A DNA stretch of 64,000 nt from Candidatus Phycosocius spiralis. Its GTDB lineage: Bacteria > Pseudomonadota > Alphaproteobacteria > Caulobacterales > Aquidulcibacteraceae. The position numbers and the translations under genes were made by a program. Where the stretch lies: assembly GCF_030158815.1 (NCBI RefSeq), contig NZ_BPFZ01000002.1:186001-250000 (forward strand), given 5' to 3'. This document shows positions 37,044-45,938 of this stretch, in pieces. A model generated the notes under the pieces. That model was not told the origin of the DNA. It saw nothing but the letters and a program-made list of their open reading frames with translations, and ran no database searches. Positions within the stretch are counted from its first letter, which is position 1, and each line of letters starts with the position of its first letter.

Positions 37044-37520
37044 CTAGCGCAATTGATCAGTGCTGATTGCGTCTTCGGCAACCAATGATACTTTTTGGAA
37101 ATCAGCTTCTTGCAGGATACCCATGGTTTCCATCACAGAGGCATATGGCAAGGTCTGATCTGCCCGAACCCGAACGGTTTCTAACAAGCGGTTGGGCGAG
37201 TCTGGTATGTGAAATGTAATACGTTCCAACACCTTAGCCGCCAGCTGATCAGGTTCGGTCAATTGACCGTCAACAAAGATTTGCGGCACACCCGTCCCAT
37301 CATCGCGGATGTCAACCACAGTTGGGGTCTTTGGCTTAACTGGTTGTTCCTTTGGCGGAACTGGAGGTGGAAGGTCCACTTTCACGTCTGTGGTCGGGAT
37401 TGGGGCTGCTACCATGAAAATGATTAACAACACCAACAAAATATCGATGAAGGGAACAATGTTTGGTTCTGAACTTGGCTGCAAGCCCTTTCGGCGGCCG
37501 CCCGAGAGTTTAGCGCCCAT
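37044..37520 (-). CDS. exbD: Biopolymer transporter ExbD, copy 2
   Basis: This 158-residue protein has a short cytosolic start, one membrane helix with the proton-conducting aspartate (EPNIVPFIDILLVLLIIF, Asp at about residue 26) and a periplasmic domain with the usual proline-rich linker (VDLPPPVPPKEQPVKPK). It works with ExbB and TonB. It is 83 bases downstream of a second exbD that shares the N-terminal half but differs in the periplasmic part, so the two may form mixed or alternative complexes. Confidence 0.92.
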   Translation of the reverse strand: MGAKLSGGRRKGLQPSSEPNIVPFIDILLVLLIIFMVAAPIPTTDVKVDLPPPVPPKEQPVKPKTPTVVDIRDDGTGVPQIFVDGQLTEPDQLAAKVLERITFHIPDSPNRLLETVRVRADQTLPYASVMETMGILQEADFQKVSLVAEDAISTDQLR

Positions 37521-37603
37521 AGTGGGTTACTCCCTTCAGGAAGACAGGAATTGTGGTACATACGCAGGGGGTATGGATATAGATCATGATTTACCTCCCT
37601 ATC

Positions 37604-38083
37604 TTATCGGCGTTTATCCGCGCCAACGAGCGCAACTTTGTAAAACCCTTCATCTTGAAGGCGGTTCATTACAAACACCACATTGCGATACGGCGTTTTA
37701 CCATCCGCACGGACATAGATGCGCTGGTCAATGATTTTTCCGATGTCCCCTTTGAATTTAGGGTTATCTTTGACCACAGCTTCAAATGCTTTTTTCCCAA
37801 GAATGGTCGTATCGGTGACTTCATCATTGCCAACGAAATACCCAACAACACCGCCCTTGTCTTGAATTGAAATATAGGTTGGTTTTGGCGGACGTTTTGA
37901 TGGCAGGACTTTGGAGTTTGGCAAATCAACTTTGATATCGACGGATGCAACAGGGGATGCAACCATGAAGATAATTAAGAGAACCAGCATCACGTCCACA
38001 AATGGAACGATATTTGGTTCTGCATTGACATCAAGCCGACCCCGTTTGCTGCTTCCGCCACCTCCGGCTAGTTTTGCACCCAT
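37604..38083 (-). CDS. exbD: Biopolymer transporter ExbD, copy 1
   Basis: This 159-residue ExbD/TolR family protein has the membrane helix AEPNIVPFVDVMLVLLIIF (about residues 18-36, proton aspartate at about 27) and a periplasmic domain with the dimer interface strand YVRADGKTPYRNVVFVMNRL near the end. Compared with the neighbour at 37044, the region after the helix is longer and more basic. It follows exbB by 26 bases on the same strand. Duplicated exbD behind exbB and ahead of tonB is frequent in TBDR-rich proteobacteria such as Xanthomonas and many Caulobacterales. Confidence 0.92.
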   Translation of the reverse strand: MGAKLAGGGGSSKRGRLDVNAEPNIVPFVDVMLVLLIIFMVASPVASVDIKVDLPNSKVLPSKRPPKPTYISIQDKGGVVGYFVGNDEVTDTTILGKKAFEAVVKDNPKFKGDIGKIIDQRIYVRADGKTPYRNVVFVMNRLQDEGFYKVALVGADKRR

Positions 38084-38109
38084 GATCAGTCTCCTTTTCT
38101 AGAGCCCGA

Positions 38110-38988
38110 TCAGCCCTGCTTATCCATGTCGCGGGTAACGAGGGAAATGAAGTCTGCTTCAAAATCTTCAAGGTAGTTACCAATCGTACCGGTTTGTTTG
38201 GCCGAGAAGTTATAGATCAATACCGCTGGAATAGCGGCCACAAGGCCTGCAGCGGTTGCGAACAAGGCTTCAGCAATACCAGGGGCCACAACGGCGAGCG
38301 AGGTGGTTTGGGTATTTGCAATGGCGATAAAGGAGTTCATAATCCCCCACACAGTACCAAATAGACCGATGAAAGGCGCATTTGAACCAATGGAGGCCAA
38401 GAAAGTCATATTCGAGCCCAGTTCTTCGACACCTCTATTTTGCTCTGCCGTCATGGCGGCGCGGACACGCTCCAACAGATCACTCCGGGCATCGCGCCTG
38501 GCATAGAGGCCTGCTTCCTTGGCTTTTTGCAATTCGCCATATCCAGCCACAAACATTTTCTTGGCAAAGCCATCAGGCTGCTTGGCTAATAATTGAGCGG
38601 CTTCTTCGGGGGATTTCGCTTTTTTATAAGCAGCTACGAATTCGATAGTGCGTTTTTTATTGCCGCGCATAACGATAATCTTTTCAAACATTAAGGCAAT
38701 GGCATAAACCGCACATAATAGAAGTATCACCAAAACCACTTTGGAAACCATGGGCGAATTGCCAACCATTTCCATCAGCGTGATGTTTTGTTGACCTGCA
38801 GATTTGGCAGCTTCAGCAGCAGCAGCAGCGGCTTCCGCGGCGCTTGGTGCAGCAGGTGCCGCAGCGGCCACAGCATTGGTGGCTTCAACAACAGCATTGG
38901 TGACTTCAACCGTGGCAGTTACCGAGGCGTCGGCGGCGGGGGTGGCAGCGGTGTCAGCAGCACCGGCGGCTTGCAGTAGAGCAAACAT
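38110..38988 (-). CDS. exbB: ExbB/TolQ family proton channel with alanine-rich N-terminus
   Basis: This 292-residue protein is the channel partner of the two ExbDs. Residues 1-75 are very Ala/Thr/Val-rich ([20 protein letters not shown]), an N-terminal extension on the ExbB core with unknown use. Three membrane helices follow: about 85-107, 195-215 ([20 protein letters not shown]) and 240-262 ([20 protein letters not shown]), the last two with the family's conserved small-residue motifs. ATG at 38988 is chosen because AGGAAACC and an upstream GGAGG precede it; a TTG at 39012 would add 8 residues. Confidence 0.9.
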   Translation of the reverse strand: MFALLQAAGAADTAATPAADASVTATVEVTNAVVEATNAVAAAAPAAPSAAEAAAAAAEAAKSAGQQNITLMEMVGNSPMVSKVVLVILLLCAVYAIALMFEKIIVMRGNKKRTIEFVAAYKKAKSPEEAAQLLAKQPDGFAKKMFVAGYGELQKAKEAGLYARRDARSDLLERVRAAMTAEQNRGVEELGSNMTFLASIGSNAPFIGLFGTVWGIMNSFIAIANTQTTSLAVVAPGIAEALFATAAGLVAAIPAVLIYNFSAKQTGTIGNYLEDFEADFISLVTRDMDKQG

Positions 38989-39195
38989 GGTTTCCTGTAT
39001 CCTCCAAATCAATCCCGCCGTTCATCTCTTTGTAACGACCGGGTCCGTGCGTGTCCTAGCCGCCCTTGATCAATTGTGAAAGGGGGTGATGCGCTAAATT
39101 GCCACTCAACGGAAAGAAATGTCTGTTAAAACCACTATTGTGCATTATTTATAGTCGATTTATGGCAATTTTTTTACATTTTAGGTTAATAAAAC

Positions 39196-40047
39196 TTATT
39201 GATGACCATAAAGGTCAGGCCGACGGTCCCTGAAAAACCCCCAAGCAGCGCGGTGGCGGTCTAAAAATGCAAGGTCAACCGCACCCAAAGCAATCCCTTC
39301 TTCGTGACGAGAAAGCTCACTGATCAAATCACCACGATGATCGGAAACAAAGGAGGAACCGTAAAAATGCTGGTCTACCCCCAGTCCTTTCTCAACGCCA
39401 ATCCGGTTGGCTGCGACCACTGGAATGACATTGGTGACCGCATGGCCTTGCATGGCACGTTGCCAAGGATCGCGTGTATCCAAAGTGCCATCATGGGGTT
39501 CTGACCCGATAGCCGTGGGGTATAACAGCACTTCTGCCCCCATCAAAGCCATGGCGCGCGCAGCTTCTGGGTACCATTGATCCCAACAAATCCCCACGCC
39601 TATGGTGGCATAGCGGGTTTTCCAAACCATAAAGCCTGTATCGCCGGGCCTAAAATAATATTTTTCCTGATAGCCTGGACCATCTGGAATATGGCTCTTG
39701 CGGTAGGTGCCAAGGGCTGTTCCATCCCAATCAAGCACCACAACACTATTATAATAGCGCGGGCCGTCGCGTTCAAAGATCGATACTGGAATGACGACAC
39801 CAAGCTCTTTTGCAATCGGTTGCAAGCGCGTCACGCACGGATGCTCAAGCGCAGGGAAGGCGGTGGCAAACCAGCGCTCATCTTGGGTGGTGCAAAAATA
39901 GATTCCCTGAAACAATTCTGAAGGCAAAATGATCTGAGCACCTTGGCGGGCTGCTTCTCGGATCAAGTCGATTGTTTTGTCGATATTGGCGGCCATATCG
40001 GTGCCGTAGCTGGTTTGTAAGGCTGCCAGCTTAACAATATTGGACAT
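39196..40047 (-). CDS. aguB: N-carbamoylputrescine amidase
   Basis: This 283-residue nitrilase-superfamily enzyme hydrolyses N-carbamoylputrescine to putrescine, CO2 and ammonia. The catalytic triad is seen as Glu in LPSELFQGIYF (about residue 42), Lys in YRKSHIPDGPGYQEKYYF (about 120) and Cys in GVGICWDQWYPEAAR (about 155). The motif around the lysine is diagnostic of AguB. The ATG shares one base with the aguA stop (TAATG), so the two are translationally coupled. With AguA it completes agmatine to putrescine; an arginine decarboxylase is not in the window. Confidence 0.94.
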   Translation of the reverse strand: MSNIVKLAALQTSYGTDMAANIDKTIDLIREAARQGAQIILPSELFQGIYFCTTQDERWFATAFPALEHPCVTRLQPIAKELGVVIPVSIFERDGPRYYNSVVVLDWDGTALGTYRKSHIPDGPGYQEKYYFRPGDTGFMVWKTRYATIGVGICWDQWYPEAARAMALMGAEVLLYPTAIGSEPHDGTLDTRDPWQRAMQGHAVTNVIPVVAANRIGVEKGLGVDQHFYGSSFVSDHRGDLISELSRHEEGIALGAVDLAFLDRHRAAWGFFRDRRPDLYGHQ

Positions 40048-41060
40048 TAAACTGGCTCCTGTTGGGTGATGCAATGAAAACTGCCACCGCCGGTCAAAAT
40101 GGCGCTACTCTTTATACCGACGATGCGATGCTGAGGAAAGGCTGAGCTAATACCGCGCAATGCCGCATCCCCAGATGCTGTGCCATAAAGTGGGACCACA
40201 ATGGTGGCATTCCCGATAATGAAATTGAGATGCGAAGCCGGTACCACTTCGCCTTGTTCATTTACAATCCGGCCCGGGGAAGGAATAGCAATGATTTCAA
40301 GCTGCCGGCCTGCGCTATCTGTCATCTGACTTAGGTCAAAGGCAATTTGTTGCAATTGTACTTGATTTGGATCATCATGTCCAAATGGTGCCATACACAT
40401 AACCCGGCCAGGGCCTATAAAGCGAGCAATGTTATCGACATGCCCATCAGTGTGATCATTGAGGAGACCATCACCGAGCCACAAGACTTTTTGGGCTCCA
40501 AGGCACTCCTTAAAGGCCGCTTCAGCTAGGCTTTGTGTCCAAGTGCGATTGCGGTTTGTGTTAAGGACACATTGGCGTGTGGTTAAAATGGTCCCTTCCC
40601 CGTCATGGTCAACAGCCCCGCCTTCCAACACAAACTGTGATGCTTGTATGGATGTTGCGGCTAAGCGCGCAACGCCATCACCAACATGCTCATCATGGTC
40701 CAAGAGATATTTTTCGCCCCAACCATTAAATTTGAACCGCAAAGCAATTGGCCTACCATCCTGCTTGGCAAAGATCGGACCGGTATCGCGCAGCCAAATA
40801 TCACCGAAATCAAGTTCATGGACGAAAACTTGGGGCGCAAGCCAAGCGCGCGCGTTGGCATAAGATTCTTGTCCGCAGGCAAGAACGTGAACAATATCGC
40901 CTGCCTGACCTCTTGGGCCAGGCGCGATCAAAGCTGCGACCATGGCTGCAACTTCTGCGCGCGCAGGGACGAGGTTTTCTTGCCATAAATCAGCAGCCGA
41001 TGGCCAGCAAGTCCATATCGCTTTATGGGGACTCCATTCAGCTGGAATATGCAATGTCAT
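40047..41060 (-). CDS. aguA: Agmatine deiminase
   Basis: This 337-residue enzyme of the guanidino-group-modifying family converts agmatine to N-carbamoylputrescine. It begins with the typical IPAEWSPHKAIWTCWPS. The active-site elements FVLEGGAVDHDGEGT (about 140), NDHTDGHVDNIARF (about 210) and the catalytic cysteine in GGGSFHCITQQEP near the C-terminus are present. It is the first gene of aguA-aguB. The ribosome site before the ATG is weak. Confidence 0.95.
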   Translation of the reverse strand: MTLHIPAEWSPHKAIWTCWPSAADLWQENLVPARAEVAAMVAALIAPGPRGQAGDIVHVLACGQESYANARAWLAPQVFVHELDFGDIWLRDTGPIFAKQDGRPIALRFKFNGWGEKYLLDHDEHVGDGVARLAATSIQASQFVLEGGAVDHDGEGTILTTRQCVLNTNRNRTWTQSLAEAAFKECLGAQKVLWLGDGLLNDHTDGHVDNIARFIGPGRVMCMAPFGHDDPNQVQLQQIAFDLSQMTDSAGRQLEIIAIPSPGRIVNEQGEVVPASHLNFIIGNATIVVPLYGTASGDAALRGISSAFPQHRIVGIKSSAILTGGGSFHCITQQEPV

Positions 41061-41116
41061 GAAAAAGATCCCGGTCAGAAATGGGCCATAAGATTGAAAA
41101 GCAGCGGTCCAACACT

Positions 41117-42700
41117 TTAGGCGTCATTGATATAGGCTTTGCCTCGTTCAACCACAAAGCGCTTTAATGGGCTAAATGGCTGATCACGTCGCCAAGTCGT
41201 CGGCGTACTCATCAAGCGCACATCCATCCGCTGGGGATCAACATCAATAAGCCCATAGCCGCGCACCCGGTCATCTTGCCATTTTAAATGTGGGTTATCA
41301 GGAAAGAGACGGTTCCAGCGCTCATAATTGAAGGATTGGCTGGTAATGGAGCCACCAACAAACTCGACAGCCACAGTATCACTTTCAGGCCTCGAATAAT
41401 CTTGCTTGACATCGCTGGCCCAAAACCCGTGCATATCTCCGCCGATCACCACCGAGGACACTTCACGCCGGCGGCGAACCATGAGATCAATTATCTTCTG
41501 CCGCGCTGGCTCATAACCACTCCAGCCATCTGTATAGGCGGTTGGGTCACCCTTGTCGGACTTTTGAAACAGGGTTGAAAACAATGTGGGCTGCACCAAA
41601 ACCGACCATTTGAACGGCGCACGCATGAAGTTATCGTTGACGAAGCGTTCTTGGCGGGTGCCTAAAATCGTGCGCGATGAGTCTTGAAGTTCTGCACATG
41701 ATACGCGACTGGCATTGACAGCCTCTTGGCGATCTGGCGGAAGACACGCGCCCTTAGAGCGATATTGGCGTGTATCCAACAAAGTAAAGTCCAAAAGATC
41801 ACCCCAACCACTTTGCCCATAAATCCGCATACGGTTGATCGCATCAAAGCGTGACCTTGCCCGCAATGGCTGATGCTCAAAAAAGGCTTTATAAGCATTG
41901 TATTTTCGGATTGGAAAATCCGTCTCGACGCTTTGTCCGGGGAGGATTTTGCCGAAATTTCCTTGGTAGTCATTGGCGACTTCGTGATCGTCCCAGATGT
42001 AAAGCCATGGTGCCACAGCATGTGCGGCTTGCAAATCCATATCTAATTTATGGACTGAATGGATCAGACGATAATCCTTCAGGCTATAAGCCTCCTCAAC
42101 GGGCATGCGACGCACACCAGCACCCCAAGAAACTTCGTAAATATAATCACCAAGTGAAAGAATCACATCTGGGTTTTGCTTGGCAAGGTCGCCATAGGCG
42201 GTAAACAAGCCCTGCTCATAATGCGAACAAGAATGCCAAGCAAAGCGCAATTTGTTGAGCGGCGCGCCGAATTCAGGCGTGGTCCGCGTGCGCCCGATGG
42301 GGGAGGTGGCTAAGCCAACTCTAAAGCGGTAAAAATAGGGCCGATTGGGCTTTAGCCCGCTGACTTCGACGTGAATCGCATGCGCATTGTCCGGCCTTGC
42401 AACGGCAAATTCGCGGCGCACAATCTTGGTAAGGGCCTCATCCTCTGAAATCTCACACATGACATCAACCAAGCCCTCGATCACAAAGTCAGGGTCGAGT
42501 GGCTCTGGAGCAAGACGGGTCCATAGAACAAAGCCATCCTGGGTCGGGTCACCCGATGCTACGCCTAAGGTAAACGGGTCAGAGATAAACTTGGGCGTCT
42601 GCGCGAACGCTGAGCCGCGCCACGGGCTCGAAATCGACGCTGCCGCCGCCCCCATTGCCCACGCATTGAGGAATAGGCGCCGCTTTGGATCAATGCTCAT
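41117..42700 (-). CDS. phoD: PhoD-type alkaline phosphatase/phosphodiesterase, Tat-exported
   Basis: This 527-residue protein carries a twin-arginine signal at its start (PKRRLFLNAWAMGAAAASI), so it is folded in the cytosol and exported by Tat. The PhoD metallophosphatase domain contains ASGDPTQDGFVLWTRL (about 45), the HSCSHYEQGLFTAY region (about 155), LSLGDYIYEV (about 185), YIWDDHEVANDY (about 235) and VVIGGDMHGFWASD (about 425). These residues bind Fe and Ca in the family. It releases phosphate from organic esters. ATG at 42700 has GAAGG 9 bases upstream; TTG at 42718 is less likely. It follows a TBDR on the same strand, with hairpins in the 119-base gap between the genes. Confidence 0.92.
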   Translation of the reverse strand: MSIDPKRRLFLNAWAMGAAAASISSPWRGSAFAQTPKFISDPFTLGVASGDPTQDGFVLWTRLAPEPLDPDFVIEGLVDVMCEISEDEALTKIVRREFAVARPDNAHAIHVEVSGLKPNRPYFYRFRVGLATSPIGRTRTTPEFGAPLNKLRFAWHSCSHYEQGLFTAYGDLAKQNPDVILSLGDYIYEVSWGAGVRRMPVEEAYSLKDYRLIHSVHKLDMDLQAAHAVAPWLYIWDDHEVANDYQGNFGKILPGQSVETDFPIRKYNAYKAFFEHQPLRARSRFDAINRMRIYGQSGWGDLLDFTLLDTRQYRSKGACLPPDRQEAVNASRVSCAELQDSSRTILGTRQERFVNDNFMRAPFKWSVLVQPTLFSTLFQKSDKGDPTAYTDGWSGYEPARQKIIDLMVRRRREVSSVVIGGDMHGFWASDVKQDYSRPESDTVAVEFVGGSITSQSFNYERWNRLFPDNPHLKWQDDRVRGYGLIDVDPQRMDVRLMSTPTTWRRDQPFSPLKRFVVERGKAYINDA

Positions 42701-42727
42701 GAGGTTCAACCTTCTCAATCTAAATAG

Positions 42728-42751
42728 GGGGCTCTCTCTTATTGTAGCCCC
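42728..42751 (-). promoter_or_regulatory. Second hairpin in the TBDR-phoD gap
   Basis: A 6-bp stem, GGGGCT paired with AGCCCC, encloses a 12-base loop (ACAATAAGAGAG on the minus strand), 28 bases before the phoD ATG. Followed by CTATTTAG, it could be an attenuator, a weak terminator or an mRNA stability element. Confidence 0.4.
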
Positions 42752-42765
42752 ACCATCACCAATAA

Positions 42766-42795
42766 AATAGGGCGGCCCGCATAGACCGCCCTATT
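42766..42795 (-). terminator. Rho-independent terminator-like hairpin after the first TBDR
   Basis: A perfect 10-bp stem, AATAGGGCGG paired with CCGCCCTATT, has a 10-base loop and is followed on the minus strand by TTATTGG. It lies 24 bases after the TBDR stop and 66 bases before phoD. It should end or reduce transcription from the TBDR into phoD. Confidence 0.7.
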
Positions 42796-42819
42796 GTTTC
42801 GTCTAGCCTATGCTTGTGT

Positions 42820-45375
42820 TTAAAACTTTGTTTTCAATGATAATTGAACAGTACGCGGTGCGCCTAAAGAATAGGTTGGGGCCAAACCTGCGCGCGGCAC
42901 GATGGTGCCTGTCACCGTTGAAACATTGGCAATGGTCTTGGCGTTGGTCGTTGAACTTATGTTACCTAGATAATCCTCACCAAACAAATTGATGAAATTC
43001 AATTGAATGACCGTGTTTTTGATACCCAATTGTTCAAAATCATAGCTCAAGTCAACATCGGCGACAGTGTAGGCGGGAGATTCTTCGTCATTGACGTCGG
43101 TTGAGTAACGCGAGCTGACATATTTGCCTTGAATGCCCAAGATCAGGCCATCCACACTATATTGCAACCTTACACCATAAGTCGAATCAGGGGTTTCAAC
43201 CAATTTCTTGCCAGCCGTAGGCAAAAGGGTGGTAGCCGACAAAGGCACATCGCGCTTGATTTCACTCTCGATAAATGATGCCGAGCTGTAGATGGTCAAA
43301 CCTTGACCGAGTTGATAGCCGAGTTCGAGGTCAATGCCACGTAGATCTACATTGCCGACATTGCGGTCAACGTTGAAACCAAGATCTGGATCAAATGAAG
43401 ATACAATCCGGTCATTATACATAGTTGTCCAAAAGGCTAATGAGGCTGTGATATGTTGCTTTTGGTAGCGATAACCTATGTCAAAGGTTTTGGTGGTTTC
43501 AGGCACGGCTGGACTGGATATCACCGTGTTGTCGGTAGCGCGCACCACAGTATAGAGGTTATCCGTGCGCGGTGCAGAGAAGCCTTCTGCGTAACTGACA
43601 TAGACCGAATTGCCCTCAAAGATTTCATAACTTGCACCCATATTTGGCAAAACTGCATCATAGTTCCGCTTAGTTTTGAATGGGGCAATATATTGGGAAG
43701 TCCCTGTTGAAGCAAAGGTAACATTTTGATTGGCCAAAGTCGCATTAGGCGTCTCTGTTGTGCATAAGACAGTCGAGCTACCATTTAGAGTATAACAACG
43801 TTGGTCCAATTGACGCTCAAAAAACGGTGCCCGAACGCCCAAATTCACGGTCAACTTATCGTCGAAAAAATAACCCCTGTAATCGAGCGCTATTTGGTTC
43901 AACTGAGCGATTGAATAGCGATCCCGACCACGCAAGAAACTGCCGTCTGCGCCAAATACTTTCGGACCATTGCGTCCACCAAACACATCCAAAGGCTTGC
44001 CAGTCGCGTCTAATTGGGTGAACTCTCCTGTTTGACGGTGACGGCCATAATCAAATGTATAGGCAAAGCGTAACCGATGGGCTTCATTCATATCCCAAAT
44101 GAGAGACGCATTCACGCCTAAGCGGTTGGTATTAGTGGTGTTGGGTGTATAGAGACGAACGCTATCCAAGACATCGCCATCCCCATTCAAATCGACACCT
44201 GATGATATTGCACCAGCCCCAGTGGTGACTAAACCTGGGCCACGCAACCGGCGGTCAGTCTCGCTGATTACCGTCGTGCCACCACCATTGGCCAAGACAT
44301 ATTGGTAGGTTGGGTCTACCGTCAAACGTAAGCCATGCGCCAATTGAAAGCTGGAGCTGCCGCGAATATTGCCCGTATTAGATGGGTTAATGCGCAGGCC
44401 ATAAAAATTGGTGCAGCTAGCTGGGTTTGCTGGATTGTCACTAGAGCTTGAGAAATCGGGATTGGAAGCAACAATGGTTTGACCATCATTCTGCGCCGTG
44501 CCGGCAACGGGTTTTACCCGGGTACAGGTTTCGAGATTGTCAAACTTAGGGCCGTAAAATGCCCACTGAGCCAATGTGGCGTTGCGATAAAATGCATTAC
44601 GGTTTTCATTATAGTGGAAAGAGACACTCAAGAAATCCGTTTCGTTAAGCTTTTGATACATGCGGGCATTATATTGCTGCTTTTCAAGCTCACCTGGGCC
44701 CTTAAATTTGCTATATTTTTGATAGGATCCACCTACGAACGCGGTTGTATCCCAAGGGCCTAACTTACCAGTATCAACGCTCAAAAGCCCACGACCATAG
44801 GCGTAGGAACCTGTCGATACGGAAACGCGCAGACCAAAAGTGTTATCAGGCTTGCGCATGAGCACATTGATCGTGCCCCCTGTCGCAGATGCAGAGGGGC
44901 TATCGACTTCGGTTGTGCCAGTATTGATTGTGGCTTTGGCAATAAATTCTGGATCTAATTGCTGGTTCGTATAAATGGCGTAATTGCCTGTGTCATTTAA
45001 TGGAATGCCGTCAACAGTCAAAGAAATACGGCTGCCGTCAAAACCACGCAGACGCACATTGCCACCCGACGAACCATAAGGGTCGCTATTGGTGAAGTTG
45101 AGGCCGGGCACTAAATTCAAGCTTTGGAAAACGGTTTGACCGCTAGGCTGGATCGCAAGATATTCCGCCGTGATGGTGGAGCGCGTTTTGGCGACCTTCT
45201 CATTGATGATCAAGCCACCGGTGGAGCGGTTGCGCGCTGCGATAACGACAATGACCTCCTCTTCGACCTGTTGAGATCCTGTTGATTGCGCCTGTGCGGG
45301 AGCACTCCAGCCCATTAGACCCATGGATAATGCGGCAAGTGCGACGCCTGTTGATAGGCGGGAGATGTTCGACAT
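42820..45375 (-). CDS. TonB-dependent receptor (upstream of phoD, Pho-box-like site)
   Basis: This 851-residue outer-membrane receptor has a signal peptide (about residues 8-29, ALAALSMGLMGWSAPAQAQ), a TonB box-like segment (EEEVIVVIAARN), a plug domain (about 60-180, VRLRGFDGSRISLTVDGIPL) and a 22-strand barrel ending in an aromatic, VQLSLKTKF. ATG at 45375 follows CAGGG and the next upstream ATG lies 60 bases away with no ribosome site. A Pho-box-like repeat sits 96-113 bases upstream, and PhoD follows. The likely ligand is therefore a phosphate-containing compound; this is inference. Confidence 0.9.
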   Translation of the reverse strand: MSNISRLSTGVALAALSMGLMGWSAPAQAQSTGSQQVEEEVIVVIAARNRSTGGLIINEKVAKTRSTITAEYLAIQPSGQTVFQSLNLVPGLNFTNSDPYGSSGGNVRLRGFDGSRISLTVDGIPLNDTGNYAIYTNQQLDPEFIAKATINTGTTEVDSPSASATGGTINVLMRKPDNTFGLRVSVSTGSYAYGRGLLSVDTGKLGPWDTTAFVGGSYQKYSKFKGPGELEKQQYNARMYQKLNETDFLSVSFHYNENRNAFYRNATLAQWAFYGPKFDNLETCTRVKPVAGTAQNDGQTIVASNPDFSSSSDNPANPASCTNFYGLRINPSNTGNIRGSSSFQLAHGLRLTVDPTYQYVLANGGGTTVISETDRRLRGPGLVTTGAGAISSGVDLNGDGDVLDSVRLYTPNTTNTNRLGVNASLIWDMNEAHRLRFAYTFDYGRHRQTGEFTQLDATGKPLDVFGGRNGPKVFGADGSFLRGRDRYSIAQLNQIALDYRGYFFDDKLTVNLGVRAPFFERQLDQRCYTLNGSSTVLCTTETPNATLANQNVTFASTGTSQYIAPFKTKRNYDAVLPNMGASYEIFEGNSVYVSYAEGFSAPRTDNLYTVVRATDNTVISSPAVPETTKTFDIGYRYQKQHITASLAFWTTMYNDRIVSSFDPDLGFNVDRNVGNVDLRGIDLELGYQLGQGLTIYSSASFIESEIKRDVPLSATTLLPTAGKKLVETPDSTYGVRLQYSVDGLILGIQGKYVSSRYSTDVNDEESPAYTVADVDLSYDFEQLGIKNTVIQLNFINLFGEDYLGNISSTTNAKTIANVSTVTGTIVPRAGLAPTYSLGAPRTVQLSLKTKF

Positions 45376-45470
45376 GTGTGGACCCTGATCAATTAATGGA
45401 CTGCAACCCAATGAGGGATGCATAGTTGGGGTCAACTAACCTTAAAGCACTACGCCTCTGCGACTTTTTT

Positions 45471-45488
45471 GTAACAGTTTCATGACGC
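45471..45488 (-). promoter_or_regulatory. Candidate PhoB-binding site (Pho box) upstream of the TBDR
   Basis: On the minus strand the sequence GCGTCAT-GAAA-CTGTTAC (reading 45488 to 45471) has two 7-mers spaced by 4 bases, the layout of a Pho box (CTGTCAT-N4-CTGTCAT). Each 7-mer matches 5 of 7 positions. It is followed by a T/A-rich run and lies 96-113 bases before the TBDR ATG. PhoD downstream supports regulation by phosphate. No experimental evidence; sequence match only. Confidence 0.5.
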
Positions 45489-45726
45489 AGACCAAAACCT
45501 AAGCCCATGGCGGCCTAAAGTTATCCCAAATGAAGAATACATTCAGTGGCATCATTGCTACATTTTTGGGTGTGGCGGGTGACGCTAACGGCAGCAACAT
45601 CTTGAGGCTTCTGATTTCTCTGGGCCTTAGGGATTTTCTTGGATGTTAGGCTTCTTAAGGCTCTGGATTCTTTGAGCTTTGGATTCTTTGGGCTCTGGAT
45701 TTGTGCCCTACTTATGGTTTTCGCCT

Positions 45727-45756
45727 TAAAAAAACGGTGGAGCTTATGGCCCCACC
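45727..45756 (-). terminator. Strong rho-independent terminator far downstream of msrA
   Basis: On the minus strand a stem CGGTGG-G-GC is paired with GC-T-CCACCG around a 5-base loop (CATAA) and is followed by seven T's. It lies about 180 bases after the msrA stop. The 563-base gap 45376-45938 also holds the Pho-box site and a degenerate TTCTTTG/GGCTCTGG repeat at about 45660-45705, but no gene I can support. The distance leaves room for a 3' untranslated region or a small RNA. Confidence 0.8.
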
Positions 45757-45938
45757 GCAAGGCGATGCTCAGGGAGCGCCAACCTGTCTGCGCACCTAAG
45801 AAGCGCAACAAGCAAGGCCGGACACCTAAGTTCGACCCCAAGATCGAACTTACCGCTAGGTTAGCCTGTTGGCCTATCTGTTGTAAAGAGGACGATCAGA
45901 CAGGATTACAGAGGCGAGATCTTAAAACTGATAAATGA

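Noticed and set aside
38804-39079. Ala-rich plus-strand frame opposite exbB
   Set aside because: It mirrors the Ala/Thr-rich ExbB N-terminus and has no support of its own.
45521-45938. Open frames on both strands in the gap between the TBDR and msrA (99 and 106 codons)
   Set aside because: The plus frame starts only with TTG without a ribosome site, the minus frame crosses the strong terminator, and neither resembles a known protein.
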